Position numbers and translations under genes: made by a program. Positions 16,884-24,779 of a DNA stretch of 64,000 nucleotides are shown here, piece by piece. Within the stretch, counting starts at the first letter, position 1. Every line of letters starts with the position of its first letter. The stretch comes from [Clostridium] symbiosum (GTDB lineage Bacteria > Bacillota > Clostridia > Lachnospirales > Lachnospiraceae). The stretch is from contig CP143946.1 of assembly GCA_036419695.1 (NCBI GenBank), positions 1,262,001-1,326,000 on the forward strand, read 5' to 3'. Under the pieces are notes generated by a model. That model had not been told where the DNA came from. It searched no databases and saw only the letters and a list, made by a program, of their open reading frames with translations.

Positions 16884-17248
16884 CGCAGCTTCGTAGTGGC
16901 CGCGACAGGGTCCTCCCCATTTAAGGTTAGAGACAATCAGCGTCCGGAGCGGACCATGTCCGGTGCCGCGAAAACCTCCGCCTGAGTCTTTTGTCCCCGG
17001 CGATAACCTGCCGGGGGAAGGAGGCGGAATCAATTGTGCAGGGGATATGGGAGTCCGCCGGTGCCTGGCGAGGTCTTTTCGAGCCTGGCACCGCTGCGCA
17101 CTCCAAAAAGCGCGAGCGGTCCCCGTAACAATTCATTCCGGCCGGATTCCCCCCTTCACGACAACCTCCAATAAGGGACAAAAGACTCAGCCAGCCCCCT
17201 CACCACACCGGACATGGTCCGTTCCGGACGCGTCCTCCTCACCTCAGT
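16884..17248 (-). repeat. Palindromic repeat family copy D (reverse)
   Basis: This is the most diverged full copy, about 365 bp, in reverse orientation. The outer stem is a 16-bp perfect pair CGGACCATGTCCGGTG (16950-16965) / CACCGGACATGGTCCG (17206-17221). The second stem is GAGTCTTTTGTCCC (16984-16997) / GGGACAAAAGACTC (17175-17188): both strands changed relative to copies A-C (CA to TT, TG to AA), so pairing is kept. A 64-bp spacer (16820-16883) separates it tail-to-tail from copy C. It ends 50 bp before the hydroxyacid dehydrogenase gene. Confidence 0.86.
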
Positions 17249-17297
17249 TAAATCCCCATTTAAAATAATATCCTGAAAGGCCCAAAGGTGGACAAAG

Positions 17298-18272
17298 ATG
17301 AAGAAAATCCTGGTAACGCTCCCGGTGACGGCGGAGCAGAAAAAACTGTATGCAGACACGGCTCCCGAAGCTGAATTTATCTTTTGCAGGAAAGAGGAAG
17401 TCACGGCAGAGATGGTGGGGAGCCTGACCGCAGTTATTGGAAATATCCCACCCTCCATGCTGGCGGAAAATCAGGCAATAGAGTGGGTCCAGTTAAACAG
17501 CGCCGGAACGGACGGTTACCTGGCGGAGGGGGTGCTGTCGGAGACGGCCGTCCTCACCAACTCCACCGGGGCATATGGCGTTGGTATTGCGGAACATATG
17601 ACCGGCCAGCTCCTGATGCTTTTAAAAAAGTTTCCGGTCTATCTGGAAAACCAGAAATTACATATCTGGAAGGATGCCGGAACGGTTCGTTCAATCTGCG
17701 GATCCCGTATCCTGATCGTCGGCATGGGGGACATCGGAACAGAATTTGCCGTCAGAATGAAGGCGTTCGGGGCGTATGTGGCCGGACTTCGTCGCACCGT
17801 CAGGGAAAAACCGGCCTGTGTGGATGAGATGGATACAATAGATAATCTGGAACGGCAGCTTGCTCTCGCTGATGTGGTTGCCGTCTGTCTGCCCGGGACA
17901 AAGGAGACATTTCACATGTTTTCCGTCCGTCAGTTTGCGGCGATGAAAGAGGGGGCCGTATTTTTAAACGTGGGCCGCGGCAATGTTGTGGATACGGAGG
18001 CGCTTGTGGATGCGCTAAAGACGGGAAAACTGTCCGGGGCCTCCATTGATGTGTGCGAGAAGGAACCTCTGCCCGGGGAAGAGGAACTGTGGGACTGTCC
18101 CAATCTTCTCCTCACGCCCCATGTATCGGGCGGCTTCCACCTTAAGTACACCGTGGACCGAATCGTGGATATCAGCCTGAAGAATCTGAATGTATACATA
18201 AACGGCGGGGAATATCTGAGCGTCGTCGACAGGAGGACGGGGTATAAGATATCCGGATCCGTATCCGGTTAA
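17298..18272 (+). CDS. D-2-hydroxyacid dehydrogenase
   Basis: This 324-residue NAD(P)-dependent dehydrogenase of the D-isomer family shows the Rossmann motif ILIVGMGDIGTEFA (about 138-151), the catalytic Arg in FLNVGRGNVVDTEAL (about 220-234), the Glu in ASIDVCEKEPLP, and His in LTPHVSGG (about 274). It reduces a 2-oxoacid or oxidises a 2-hydroxyacid; the substrate cannot be told. AAAGGTGG precedes the ATG. Any promoter would have to lie in the 50-bp gap or in the end of repeat copy D. Confidence 0.88.
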   Translation: MKKILVTLPVTAEQKKLYADTAPEAEFIFCRKEEVTAEMVGSLTAVIGNIPPSMLAENQAIEWVQLNSAGTDGYLAEGVLSETAVLTNSTGAYGVGIAEHMTGQLLMLLKKFPVYLENQKLHIWKDAGTVRSICGSRILIVGMGDIGTEFAVRMKAFGAYVAGLRRTVREKPACVDEMDTIDNLERQLALADVVAVCLPGTKETFHMFSVRQFAAMKEGAVFLNVGRGNVVDTEALVDALKTGKLSGASIDVCEKEPLPGEEELWDCPNLLLTPHVSGGFHLKYTVDRIVDISLKNLNVYINGGEYLSVVDRRTGYKISGSVSG

Positions 18273-18584
18273 AAAGCAGGGGTCCCGGCTGTGGGTATCC
18301 CGCATTCGGGAGGAAGTCCTGTATCCGGGGAGCTCCAGGGGGACAGACAGAGGGAACAGTTAGAGGAAACAATTGGAAGGAACAGTCAAAGGAAACAGAA
18401 GACGTGTATCTGAATAGAATAGACAGGTGAGGGAATAATCTAATTGTCACACAGTGCAAAAAAAGACAGGGTAAACGGCCGCGGCCGGAGTGTATAGCAG
18501 TTACTGTTCGCAGCGCAATGTGATGTGAACAGTAACGTATGGTAAAACAAACACGGATGAGAAAGCGACAAAACCTTGAAAGTC
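18273..18584. other. Intergenic stretch upstream of rel
   Basis: No gene is supported here. It contains a GC-rich stretch with a small hairpin (CCCG-CATT-CGGG near 18301) without a T run, then a purine-rich part, then the 37-bp palindrome at 18500-18536. The rel promoter follows. Confidence 0.5.
18500..18536. repeat. 37-bp palindromic repeat, second copy
   Basis: GTTACTGTTCGCA and TGTGAACAGTAAC form a hairpin with an 11-nt loop. It matches 11954-11990 at 32 of 37 positions. The five differences are transitions, and the stem still pairs in both copies. Confidence 0.65.
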
Positions 18585-18613
18585 TTGCATTTTTTGACAA
18601 AAATATTTATAAT
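18585..18613 (+). promoter_or_regulatory. Sigma-A promoter of rel
   Basis: TTGCAT (18585-18590) and TATAAT (18608-18613) are 17 bp apart. A TTGACA at 18595-18600 is too close to the -10 to serve as its -35. The leader to the start codon is about 140 nt. Confidence 0.7.
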
Positions 18614-18756
18614 AGTGATTATTCTGTTGTAGCTGCGCGGAAAAATGTATCCAATGAAGTCGAATTATGCGTTTTCGGGATGCCGGCCAGTTACATTTCT
18701 GTTAGGAATAGATAAACCGACGGGGAAAGCCGCCCGGAGGCCAGGAGGCAATGTAT

Positions 18757-21042
18757 ATGGGAAGTTTGGAAATAATTAAAAAACTGGATCAGGAGATAGA
18801 AGCGCCGGCTGACTTTACAAGTCCCGAGAAGCTCTATCAGGAACTGATAGCCAGCATTCGCAAGTATCATCCGTCGGATGACATCTCGATGGTGGAGAAA
18901 GCATACGATATTGCATATAACGCCCATAAAGAACAGAAGCGGAGATCAGGTGAACCTTATATCATTCACCCTCTTTGTGTTGCCATTATACTGGCCGATC
19001 TGGAGCTTGACAAGGAGACGATCGTCGCAGGCATCCTGCACGATGTCGTTGAAGATACGGTGATGACGGAGGAGGAACTGACATCCATTTTCGGGGAAGA
19101 GGTTGCCCTTCTGGTGGATGGCGTCACAAAGCTGACCCAGATTTCATGGTCCATGGATAAGGTGGAGATCCAGGCCGAGAATCTCCGGAAGATGTTTCTC
19201 GCCATGGCGAAGGATATCCGCGTTATCTTAATCAAACTTGCCGACCGCCTTCACAATATGCGGACGCTTCAGTATATGAAGCCGGAGAAGCAGAAGGAGA
19301 AGGCAAGGGAGACGATGGATATTTATGCGCCTATCGCCGACCGCCTCGGTATATCGAAAATCAAGACGGAGCTGGACGATTTGTCCTTAAAATACCTGGA
19401 GCCGGAAGTTTATTACGATCTGGCGGAGAAGGTGGCCCTTCGGAAGGATGCCAGAGAGGCATTTGTACAGGGCATCGTGAGCGAGGTGAAGAGCCATATC
19501 GACGATGCGGGCATTGAGGCGAAGGTGGACGGCCGCGTCAAACATTTTTTCAGTATTTATAAGAAGATGGTAAACCAGGATAAAACCCTGGAACAGATAT
19601 ATGATTTGTTTGCAGTGAGAATTGTTGTGGAGACGGTGAAAGACTGTTATGCGGCCCTGGGCGTCATCCATGAGCTGTATAAGCCGATTCCGGGACGTTT
19701 CAAGGACTATATTGCGATGCCGAAGCCGAACATGTACCAGTCCTTACATACGACGCTTATCAGCAGCAACGGCCAGCCCTTTGAGATACAGATCAGGACG
19801 TTTGAGATGCACCGTACCGCGGAATACGGTATTGCGGCCCACTGGAAGTACAAGGAGAGCGGCAGCGGCCAGACCGCGTCGGACAGCGCGGAGGCCAAAC
19901 TCGCATGGCTGCGCCAGATTCTGGAATGGCAGCGCGACATGTCAGATAACAAGGAATTCCTGAGCCTCTTAAAGAGTGACCTGGATCTTTTCACCGACAA
20001 TGTATACTGTTTTACACCGACCGGTGATGTCAAGAACCTGCCGAGCGGCTCCACGCCGATTGACTTTGCCTATTCCATCCACAGTGCCGTCGGCAACAAG
20101 ATGGTAGGGGCCAGGGTCAACGGAAGGCTGGTCAACATCGACTACGTGATCCAGAACGGAGACCGCGTCGAGATTATCACGTCCCAGAATTCCAAGGGAC
20201 CGAGCCGGGACTGGTTGAAGCTTGTTAAGAGCACACAGGCGAAGAACAAGATCAACCAGTGGTTTAAGACCGAGTTGAAAGAAGACAACATCATGCGCGG
20301 ACGCGACCTGATCGACAAGTACTGCCGTGCCAAGGGTGTTAACTTTTCAGATATCAACAAGCCGGAATACACGGAGAAGGTCATGAAGCGCTATGCCTTC
20401 AAAGACTGGGATTCCGTTCTCGCCTCCATCGGCCACGGCGGCCTGAAAGAGGGCCAGATCATCAACAAGATGCTGGAGGAGAGGAATAAGAAGCTTAAGA
20501 AGGAAGAGACGGATGAGGCGATTCTGGACGGCATCAGCAGCGAGGGCAGCAAAGTGCCTGTGCTGGCGGCCGGTAAATCCCAGAGCGGTATCGTGGTAAA
20601 GGGAATCCACGATTTGGCCGTGCGTTTCTCCAAGTGCTGCAGCCCTGTGCCGGGAGATGAGATTGTCGGTTTTGTCACCCGAGGAAGGGGAATCTCCATC
20701 CACAGGACGGACTGCATCAACGTGATCAATCTTCCGGAGGAGGAGAGGGAACGTCTGATCGACGCCGAATGGCAGCAGCCGGAAGGTTCCACCGGTAAGG
20801 AAAAGTATTCAACGGAAATCAAGATATTTGCCAATAACCGTATCGGGATGTTTGTCGATATCTCAAAGGTATTTACGGAGCGGCAGATTGACATCACCTC
20901 GATGAATGTCAGAACCAGCAAACAGGGGAAGGCGACCATCATGATGGCATTCGACATCCATGGAATCGAGGAGTTAAATAAGCTGACGGATAAGCTGAGA
21001 CAAATTGAAGGAGTGCTGGATATAGAGAGAACTGCGGGGTAA
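18757..21042 (+). CDS. rel: Bifunctional (p)ppGpp synthetase/hydrolase, RelA/SpoT family
   Basis: This 761-residue Rel protein makes and degrades the stringent-response alarmone. In order it has an HD hydrolase domain (RSGEPYIIHPLCVA, then GILHDVVEDT near 90-99, and LIKLADRLHNMRTL), the synthetase domain (GRFKDYIAMPKPNMYQSLHTT near 325-345, with the catalytic EIQIRT), a TGS domain (VYCFTPTGDVKNLPSGSTPIDFAY) and a C-terminal ACT domain. HD and ED residues appear intact. ATG 18757 has AGGAGG 8 nt upstream; the ATG at 18751 is only 2 nt from it. Stands first before an MBL hydrolase and hemZ. Confidence 0.95.
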   Translation: MGSLEIIKKLDQEIEAPADFTSPEKLYQELIASIRKYHPSDDISMVEKAYDIAYNAHKEQKRRSGEPYIIHPLCVAIILADLELDKETIVAGILHDVVEDTVMTEEELTSIFGEEVALLVDGVTKLTQISWSMDKVEIQAENLRKMFLAMAKDIRVILIKLADRLHNMRTLQYMKPEKQKEKARETMDIYAPIADRLGISKIKTELDDLSLKYLEPEVYYDLAEKVALRKDAREAFVQGIVSEVKSHIDDAGIEAKVDGRVKHFFSIYKKMVNQDKTLEQIYDLFAVRIVVETVKDCYAALGVIHELYKPIPGRFKDYIAMPKPNMYQSLHTTLISSNGQPFEIQIRTFEMHRTAEYGIAAHWKYKESGSGQTASDSAEAKLAWLRQILEWQRDMSDNKEFLSLLKSDLDLFTDNVYCFTPTGDVKNLPSGSTPIDFAYSIHSAVGNKMVGARVNGRLVNIDYVIQNGDRVEIITSQNSKGPSRDWLKLVKSTQAKNKINQWFKTELKEDNIMRGRDLIDKYCRAKGVNFSDINKPEYTEKVMKRYAFKDWDSVLASIGHGGLKEGQIINKMLEERNKKLKKEETDEAILDGISSEGSKVPVLAAGKSQSGIVVKGIHDLAVRFSKCCSPVPGDEIVGFVTRGRGISIHRTDCINVINLPEEERERLIDAEWQQPEGSTGKEKYSTEIKIFANNRIGMFVDISKVFTERQIDITSMNVRTSKQGKATIMMAFDIHGIEELNKLTDKLRQIEGVLDIERTAG

Positions 21043-21060
21043 ACTGGCAGTTTTCTCTTT
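21022..21060 (+). terminator. Weak terminator hairpin at the rel stop codon
   Basis: GAGAGAACTGC overlapping the rel stop pairs imperfectly with GCAGTTTTCTCTTTC. The T-rich end suggests a leaky terminator before the MBL hydrolase. Confidence 0.4.
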
Positions 21061-21088
21061 CTATCTAAGAAGACGGTGAAAGGCGGAC

Positions 21089-21739
21089 ATGGAATTGGAG
21101 ATTACAAGACTGGTAGTAGGAATGGTGGAAACCAACTGTTATATTGCAATGAACCCTGAGAATAAAGAAGCGGTTATCGTAGATCCTGGGGATAACGCAG
21201 CGAAAATCGCCGAGGCATGTGGAAAACTCGGGGCGGCGGTAAAGGGGATTTTACTGACGCACGGCCACTTCGACCACGTGATGGCAATGGAGGAGCTGCG
21301 TCTGAAATATAAAGCGCCCGTTTACGCATCCGAACAAGAGGCGGAGATCCTGGCGGATCCCGATAAAAACCTTTCCTGCCAGTTTATGGGCGGCGGCATT
21401 CAGTTAAAGGCGGACCGGCTTTTAAAGGACGGAGAAGAATTTGATCTGATCGGATACCGGTTCAGGGTGATACACACACCGGGCCATACCTGCGGTTCCT
21501 GCTGTTACTATGTGGAATCGGAGCATGTGCTGTTTGCCGGGGATACCCTGTTTGAAGGCTCATACGGAAGAATCGATTTCCCGACCGGCAATTCCAGGGA
21601 TATGGTGAATTCGGTTGCCAATATCCTGTTTGCGCTGCCGGACGGCACCGATGTCTATCCGGGCCATATGGGCTATACGACAATCAAAGATGAAAAGAAA
21701 TACAATCCGCTGGCCGGATACAGAGGGAGAACATTATGA
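21089..21739 (+). CDS. MBL fold metallo-hydrolase (glyoxalase II-like)
   Basis: This 216-residue metallo-beta-lactamase fold protein has the metal-binding THGHFDHV motif (about 64-71), the second ligand HTPGHTCGSCC (about 130-140), the bridging Asp in FAGDTLFEGSYGR and a final His in VYPGHMGYTT. This is the layout of short GloB-like hydrolases that cleave thioesters. Its stop overlaps the ATG of hemZ (ATGA), and it follows rel by 46 nt, a common gene order in Lachnospiraceae. The physiological substrate is unknown. Confidence 0.87.
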   Translation: MELEITRLVVGMVETNCYIAMNPENKEAVIVDPGDNAAKIAEACGKLGAAVKGILLTHGHFDHVMAMEELRLKYKAPVYASEQEAEILADPDKNLSCQFMGGGIQLKADRLLKDGEEFDLIGYRFRVIHTPGHTCGSCCYYVESEHVLFAGDTLFEGSYGRIDFPTGNSRDMVNSVANILFALPDGTDVYPGHMGYTTIKDEKKYNPLAGYRGRTL

Positions 21740-23199
21740 TAGCAATTTTGCTGGATGATAATTCCTTCGAGCAGGATATCAGGGAGCTTCTGATGGCCTT
21801 TTACCCGGGTGAAGCGTTTACCCATAAAAGGGAGGAATCGGACGCGGCAAAATTCCTTGTAAAAGGGGGAAGGAACGGCGTTACCTTTGACCTCTCCATC
21901 GAGGACAACGAGGGACCGATGGAGGAGAGAACCATCCATTTCGCCTCCGTCAGACCGGATTTTACCAGCCGGTTTGAGACGAAGAACCTGATTAAGCGGA
22001 CACTTTACGGCTTACTGCGCACCCGCACGGGAAAAGAGCTTCCCTGGGGAACGCTGACCGGAATCCGTCCTGCCAAGATCGCAATGACAAAGCTTCTGGA
22101 AGGACATGACGAAGAGTGGGTCCGCGGCTACATGAAGGAAACATACTATACAAGCGATGAGAAGATTGAACTGGCTCTTGCTGTGGCAAAGAGGGAGATC
22201 GAACTGCTTGCGCCTGTGGATTATAAAAGGGGATACAGCCTCTACATTGGGATTCCATTCTGCCCGACCACCTGCCTTTACTGCTCTTTTACCTCTTTCC
22301 CGATTGGAAAGTGGGAGGGAAAGACAGGTCTGTATCTGGATGCCCTGTTTAAAGAGATGGATTATGTTGCGGACAGAATGAAGGGACGCCCTCTGGATAC
22401 CATTTATTTTGGCGGAGGGACGCCGACTTCCTTAAGCCCCGAAGATCTGGAAACGCTCCTTAGAAGACTGGAAACCACCTTTGATACGGCCCATGTGCAG
22501 GAATTCACCGTGGAAGCGGGCAGGCCCGATAGCATTACGAAGGAAAAGCTGCAGGTGCTGAGAAACCATGGAATTACGAGAATTTCCATCAATCCTCAGA
22601 CCATGAACCAGAAGACGCTCGATCTCATCGGCCGCCGCCATACGGTGGAGGATGTGAGGGAGAAGTTCCACCTGGCCCGAGGGCTGGGATTTGATAATAT
22701 TAACATGGACCTCATCGTCGGCCTTCCGGAAGAGACCATCGATGATGTGAAAAATACAATGGAAGAAATAAAATCGCTGGCTCCGGACAGCGTCACCGTA
22801 CACTCCCTGGCAATTAAGAGAGCGGCCAGGTTAAATATGTTCAAAGAGCGGTATGGTGATTTGAAGATTGTGAATACACAGGAAATGATAGATATGACTG
22901 CCGATTACGCCCACGGGATGGGGCTGTATCCCTACTATCTGTACCGCCAGAAAAATATGGCCGGGAATTTTGAGAACGTAGGTTATGCCGCCCCGGGAAA
23001 AGAATGTATTTACAATATCCTGATCATGGAAGAAAAGCAGACGATCATGGCCTGCGGCGCGGGCACCACGACCAAGGTGCTTTACCCGTCTGAGAACAGG
23101 ATCGAAAGGGCTGAGAATGTCAAGGATGTGGAGCAGTACATCGAACGCGTCGGCGAAATGTTCGGGAGAAAAGAAAAACTGATTGCAGTCATGGAATAA
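21736..23199 (+). CDS. hemZ: Coproporphyrinogen dehydrogenase HemZ-type radical SAM protein
   Basis: This 487-residue radical SAM protein has the CX3CX2C cluster in IPFCPTTCLYCSFTSFPIG (about 174-192), preceded by an N-terminal domain typical of HemZ rather than HemW. It also has FGGGTPTSLSPEDLE, EFTVEAGRPDSI and the RISINPQTMNQKTL strand. HemZ-type proteins are annotated as oxygen-independent coproporphyrinogen III dehydrogenases, but a strict anaerobe without a visible haem pathway may use the protein for another purpose. Translationally coupled to the MBL hydrolase upstream. Confidence 0.87.
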   Translation: MIAILLDDNSFEQDIRELLMAFYPGEAFTHKREESDAAKFLVKGGRNGVTFDLSIEDNEGPMEERTIHFASVRPDFTSRFETKNLIKRTLYGLLRTRTGKELPWGTLTGIRPAKIAMTKLLEGHDEEWVRGYMKETYYTSDEKIELALAVAKREIELLAPVDYKRGYSLYIGIPFCPTTCLYCSFTSFPIGKWEGKTGLYLDALFKEMDYVADRMKGRPLDTIYFGGGTPTSLSPEDLETLLRRLETTFDTAHVQEFTVEAGRPDSITKEKLQVLRNHGITRISINPQTMNQKTLDLIGRRHTVEDVREKFHLARGLGFDNINMDLIVGLPEETIDDVKNTMEEIKSLAPDSVTVHSLAIKRAARLNMFKERYGDLKIVNTQEMIDMTADYAHGMGLYPYYLYRQKNMAGNFENVGYAAPGKECIYNILIMEEKQTIMACGAGTTTKVLYPSENRIERAENVKDVEQYIERVGEMFGRKEKLIAVME

Positions 23200-23229
23200 A
23201 TGAGATGAATAAATGAGATGAAAAAGTGC

Positions 23230-23257
23230 TTGCAAAATTACCAATGTCTGCTACTAT
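23230..23257 (+). promoter_or_regulatory. Promoter of hisS
   Basis: TTGCAA (23230-23235) and TACTAT (23252-23257) are 16 bp apart. The 110-nt leader holds a GC-rich stem region but no recognisable T-box. Confidence 0.55.
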
Positions 23258-23376
23258 GGTTTTTAGACGGAAAACGGCCGCTTGAGAAAGCAGGGACAGA
23301 CGGTAAAATTAGCGGCTGCCGCTCACGGAGCGGGCGGTGGCAATTGGCGGACAACAAAGAATAAGGAGTGAAGACT

Positions 23377-24636
23377 ATGGCATTAAAGAAAAAACCGGTA
23401 ACCGGAATGAAGGATGTTCTTCCGGCAGAGATGGAACTCAGAGATTATGTGTTAAATATCATTAAAGACACTTACAGAGGATACGGCTTCTCCTCAATTG
23501 AAACTCCTTGCGTTGAACATATTGAGAACCTGACAAGCAAACAGGGCGGCGATAATGAAAAACTGATCTTTAAGATTTTAAAGCGCGGCGAGAAACTGAA
23601 CCTGGAGACCGCAGAAACCGATGCGGATCTGGTGGAAGAGGGACTCCGCTATGACCTGACCGTACCGCTGTGCCGCTATTATTCCAACAATGCGGCCAAC
23701 CTGACGACTCCTTTTAAGGCGCTTCAGGTAGGCAGCGTATGGCGTGCCGACAAACCTCAGAAGGGCCGTTTCAGACAGTTCGTACAGTGCGATATCGACG
23801 TTCTCGGAGACGGAACAAACCTGGTGGAGATCGAGACGATCCTGGCTATCACGAAGACGCTTACCAGAATCTGCCCGGATAAGGCATTTACCGTGCGTGT
23901 CAATGACCGTGCCATTTTAAAAGGCATGGCTGATTACAGCGGTTTCCCGGAGGATGAGACAGACCGGGTATTTATCATTCTGGATAAGATGGACAAGATT
24001 GGTTTAAATGGCGTTGCGGAGGAGCTTCTGGAGGCGGGATATGCCAAAGAAGCCGTGGATAAATATACGGACCTCCTTGCCAATATCAGGAATGACGCAG
24101 ACGGCGTGAGAGCGCTGGGTGAAAAGCTGGCTTCTGTTATGGATCCTGAGAAGGCGGAGAACCTGGCTTATATTATGGAAACTGTAAGCGAGATCAACGA
24201 CGTTGAATGCGGCCTTGAATTCGATCCGACCCTGGTAAGGGGAATGGGATATTATACGGGAACCATTTTCGAAGTTTCCATGGAAGGATTCGGCGGCTCC
24301 GTAGCAGGCGGCGGCCGTTACGACAAGCTGATCGGCAAGTTTACGGGCGTGGATACACCGGCCTGTGGAATTTCAATCGGTTTTGAGCGTATTATCACGA
24401 TTCTGATGGAGAGTGGATTCAAGATTCCGTCACTGGTTGGCAAGAAGGTATTCCTGTTTGAGAAGAATCTCAGCAAAGAGCAGTTTAAGAAAGTACTTCA
24501 GGCGGCTCAGGAGGAGAGGGCGAAGGGTGTGCGTGTGGCCGTTGCCCAAATGAATAAAAACAAGAAATTCCAGAAAGAGCAGCTGATGAAGGAAGGATTT
24601 GAGGAATTTGTAGAGTTCTACAAAGATTCCATCTAA
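23377..24636 (+). CDS. hisS: Histidine-tRNA ligase
   Basis: This 419-residue class II aminoacyl-tRNA synthetase charges tRNA-His. Motif 1 lies in YGFSSIETPCVEH (about 36-48), motif 2 in VWRADKPQKGRFRQFVQCDIDVLG (about 125-148), the histidine-specific loop in LVRGMGYYTGTIFEV (about 288-302) and motif 3 in GISIGFERI. A C-terminal anticodon-binding domain follows. ATG 23377 has AAGGAG 8 nt upstream; an in-frame GTG at 23368 lies inside that SD. Followed by aspS, the usual pairing in Firmicutes. Confidence 0.95.
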   Translation: MALKKKPVTGMKDVLPAEMELRDYVLNIIKDTYRGYGFSSIETPCVEHIENLTSKQGGDNEKLIFKILKRGEKLNLETAETDADLVEEGLRYDLTVPLCRYYSNNAANLTTPFKALQVGSVWRADKPQKGRFRQFVQCDIDVLGDGTNLVEIETILAITKTLTRICPDKAFTVRVNDRAILKGMADYSGFPEDETDRVFIILDKMDKIGLNGVAEELLEAGYAKEAVDKYTDLLANIRNDADGVRALGEKLASVMDPEKAENLAYIMETVSEINDVECGLEFDPTLVRGMGYYTGTIFEVSMEGFGGSVAGGGRYDKLIGKFTGVDTPACGISIGFERIITILMESGFKIPSLVGKKVFLFEKNLSKEQFKKVLQAAQEERAKGVRVAVAQMNKNKKFQKEQLMKEGFEEFVEFYKDSI

Positions 24637-24779
24637 TTTCCGTCCGGTTTCGGGAAGTGTAAAAAGCGTTATTCACCGGAACCATGGAGAAGGTTATCAC
24701 GGCAGTCCCGTACAGGGGCTGCCATATATCAAATACTAAATCAAGATACAGTTACAAAAATCAGGAGGAAACAAACATC

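Noticed and set aside
16634..16924. Open reading frames inside the palindromic repeats, with similar peptides (GTEDA-type) in copies B, C and E
   Set aside because: The similarity follows from conserved DNA. The frames start and stop at different places, run through both arms and tails, lack ribosome-binding sites and are not kept in copies A and D.
23200..23376. Possible T-box leader before hisS
   Set aside because: No specifier-loop layout and no TGGNACCGCG-like T-box sequence is visible.
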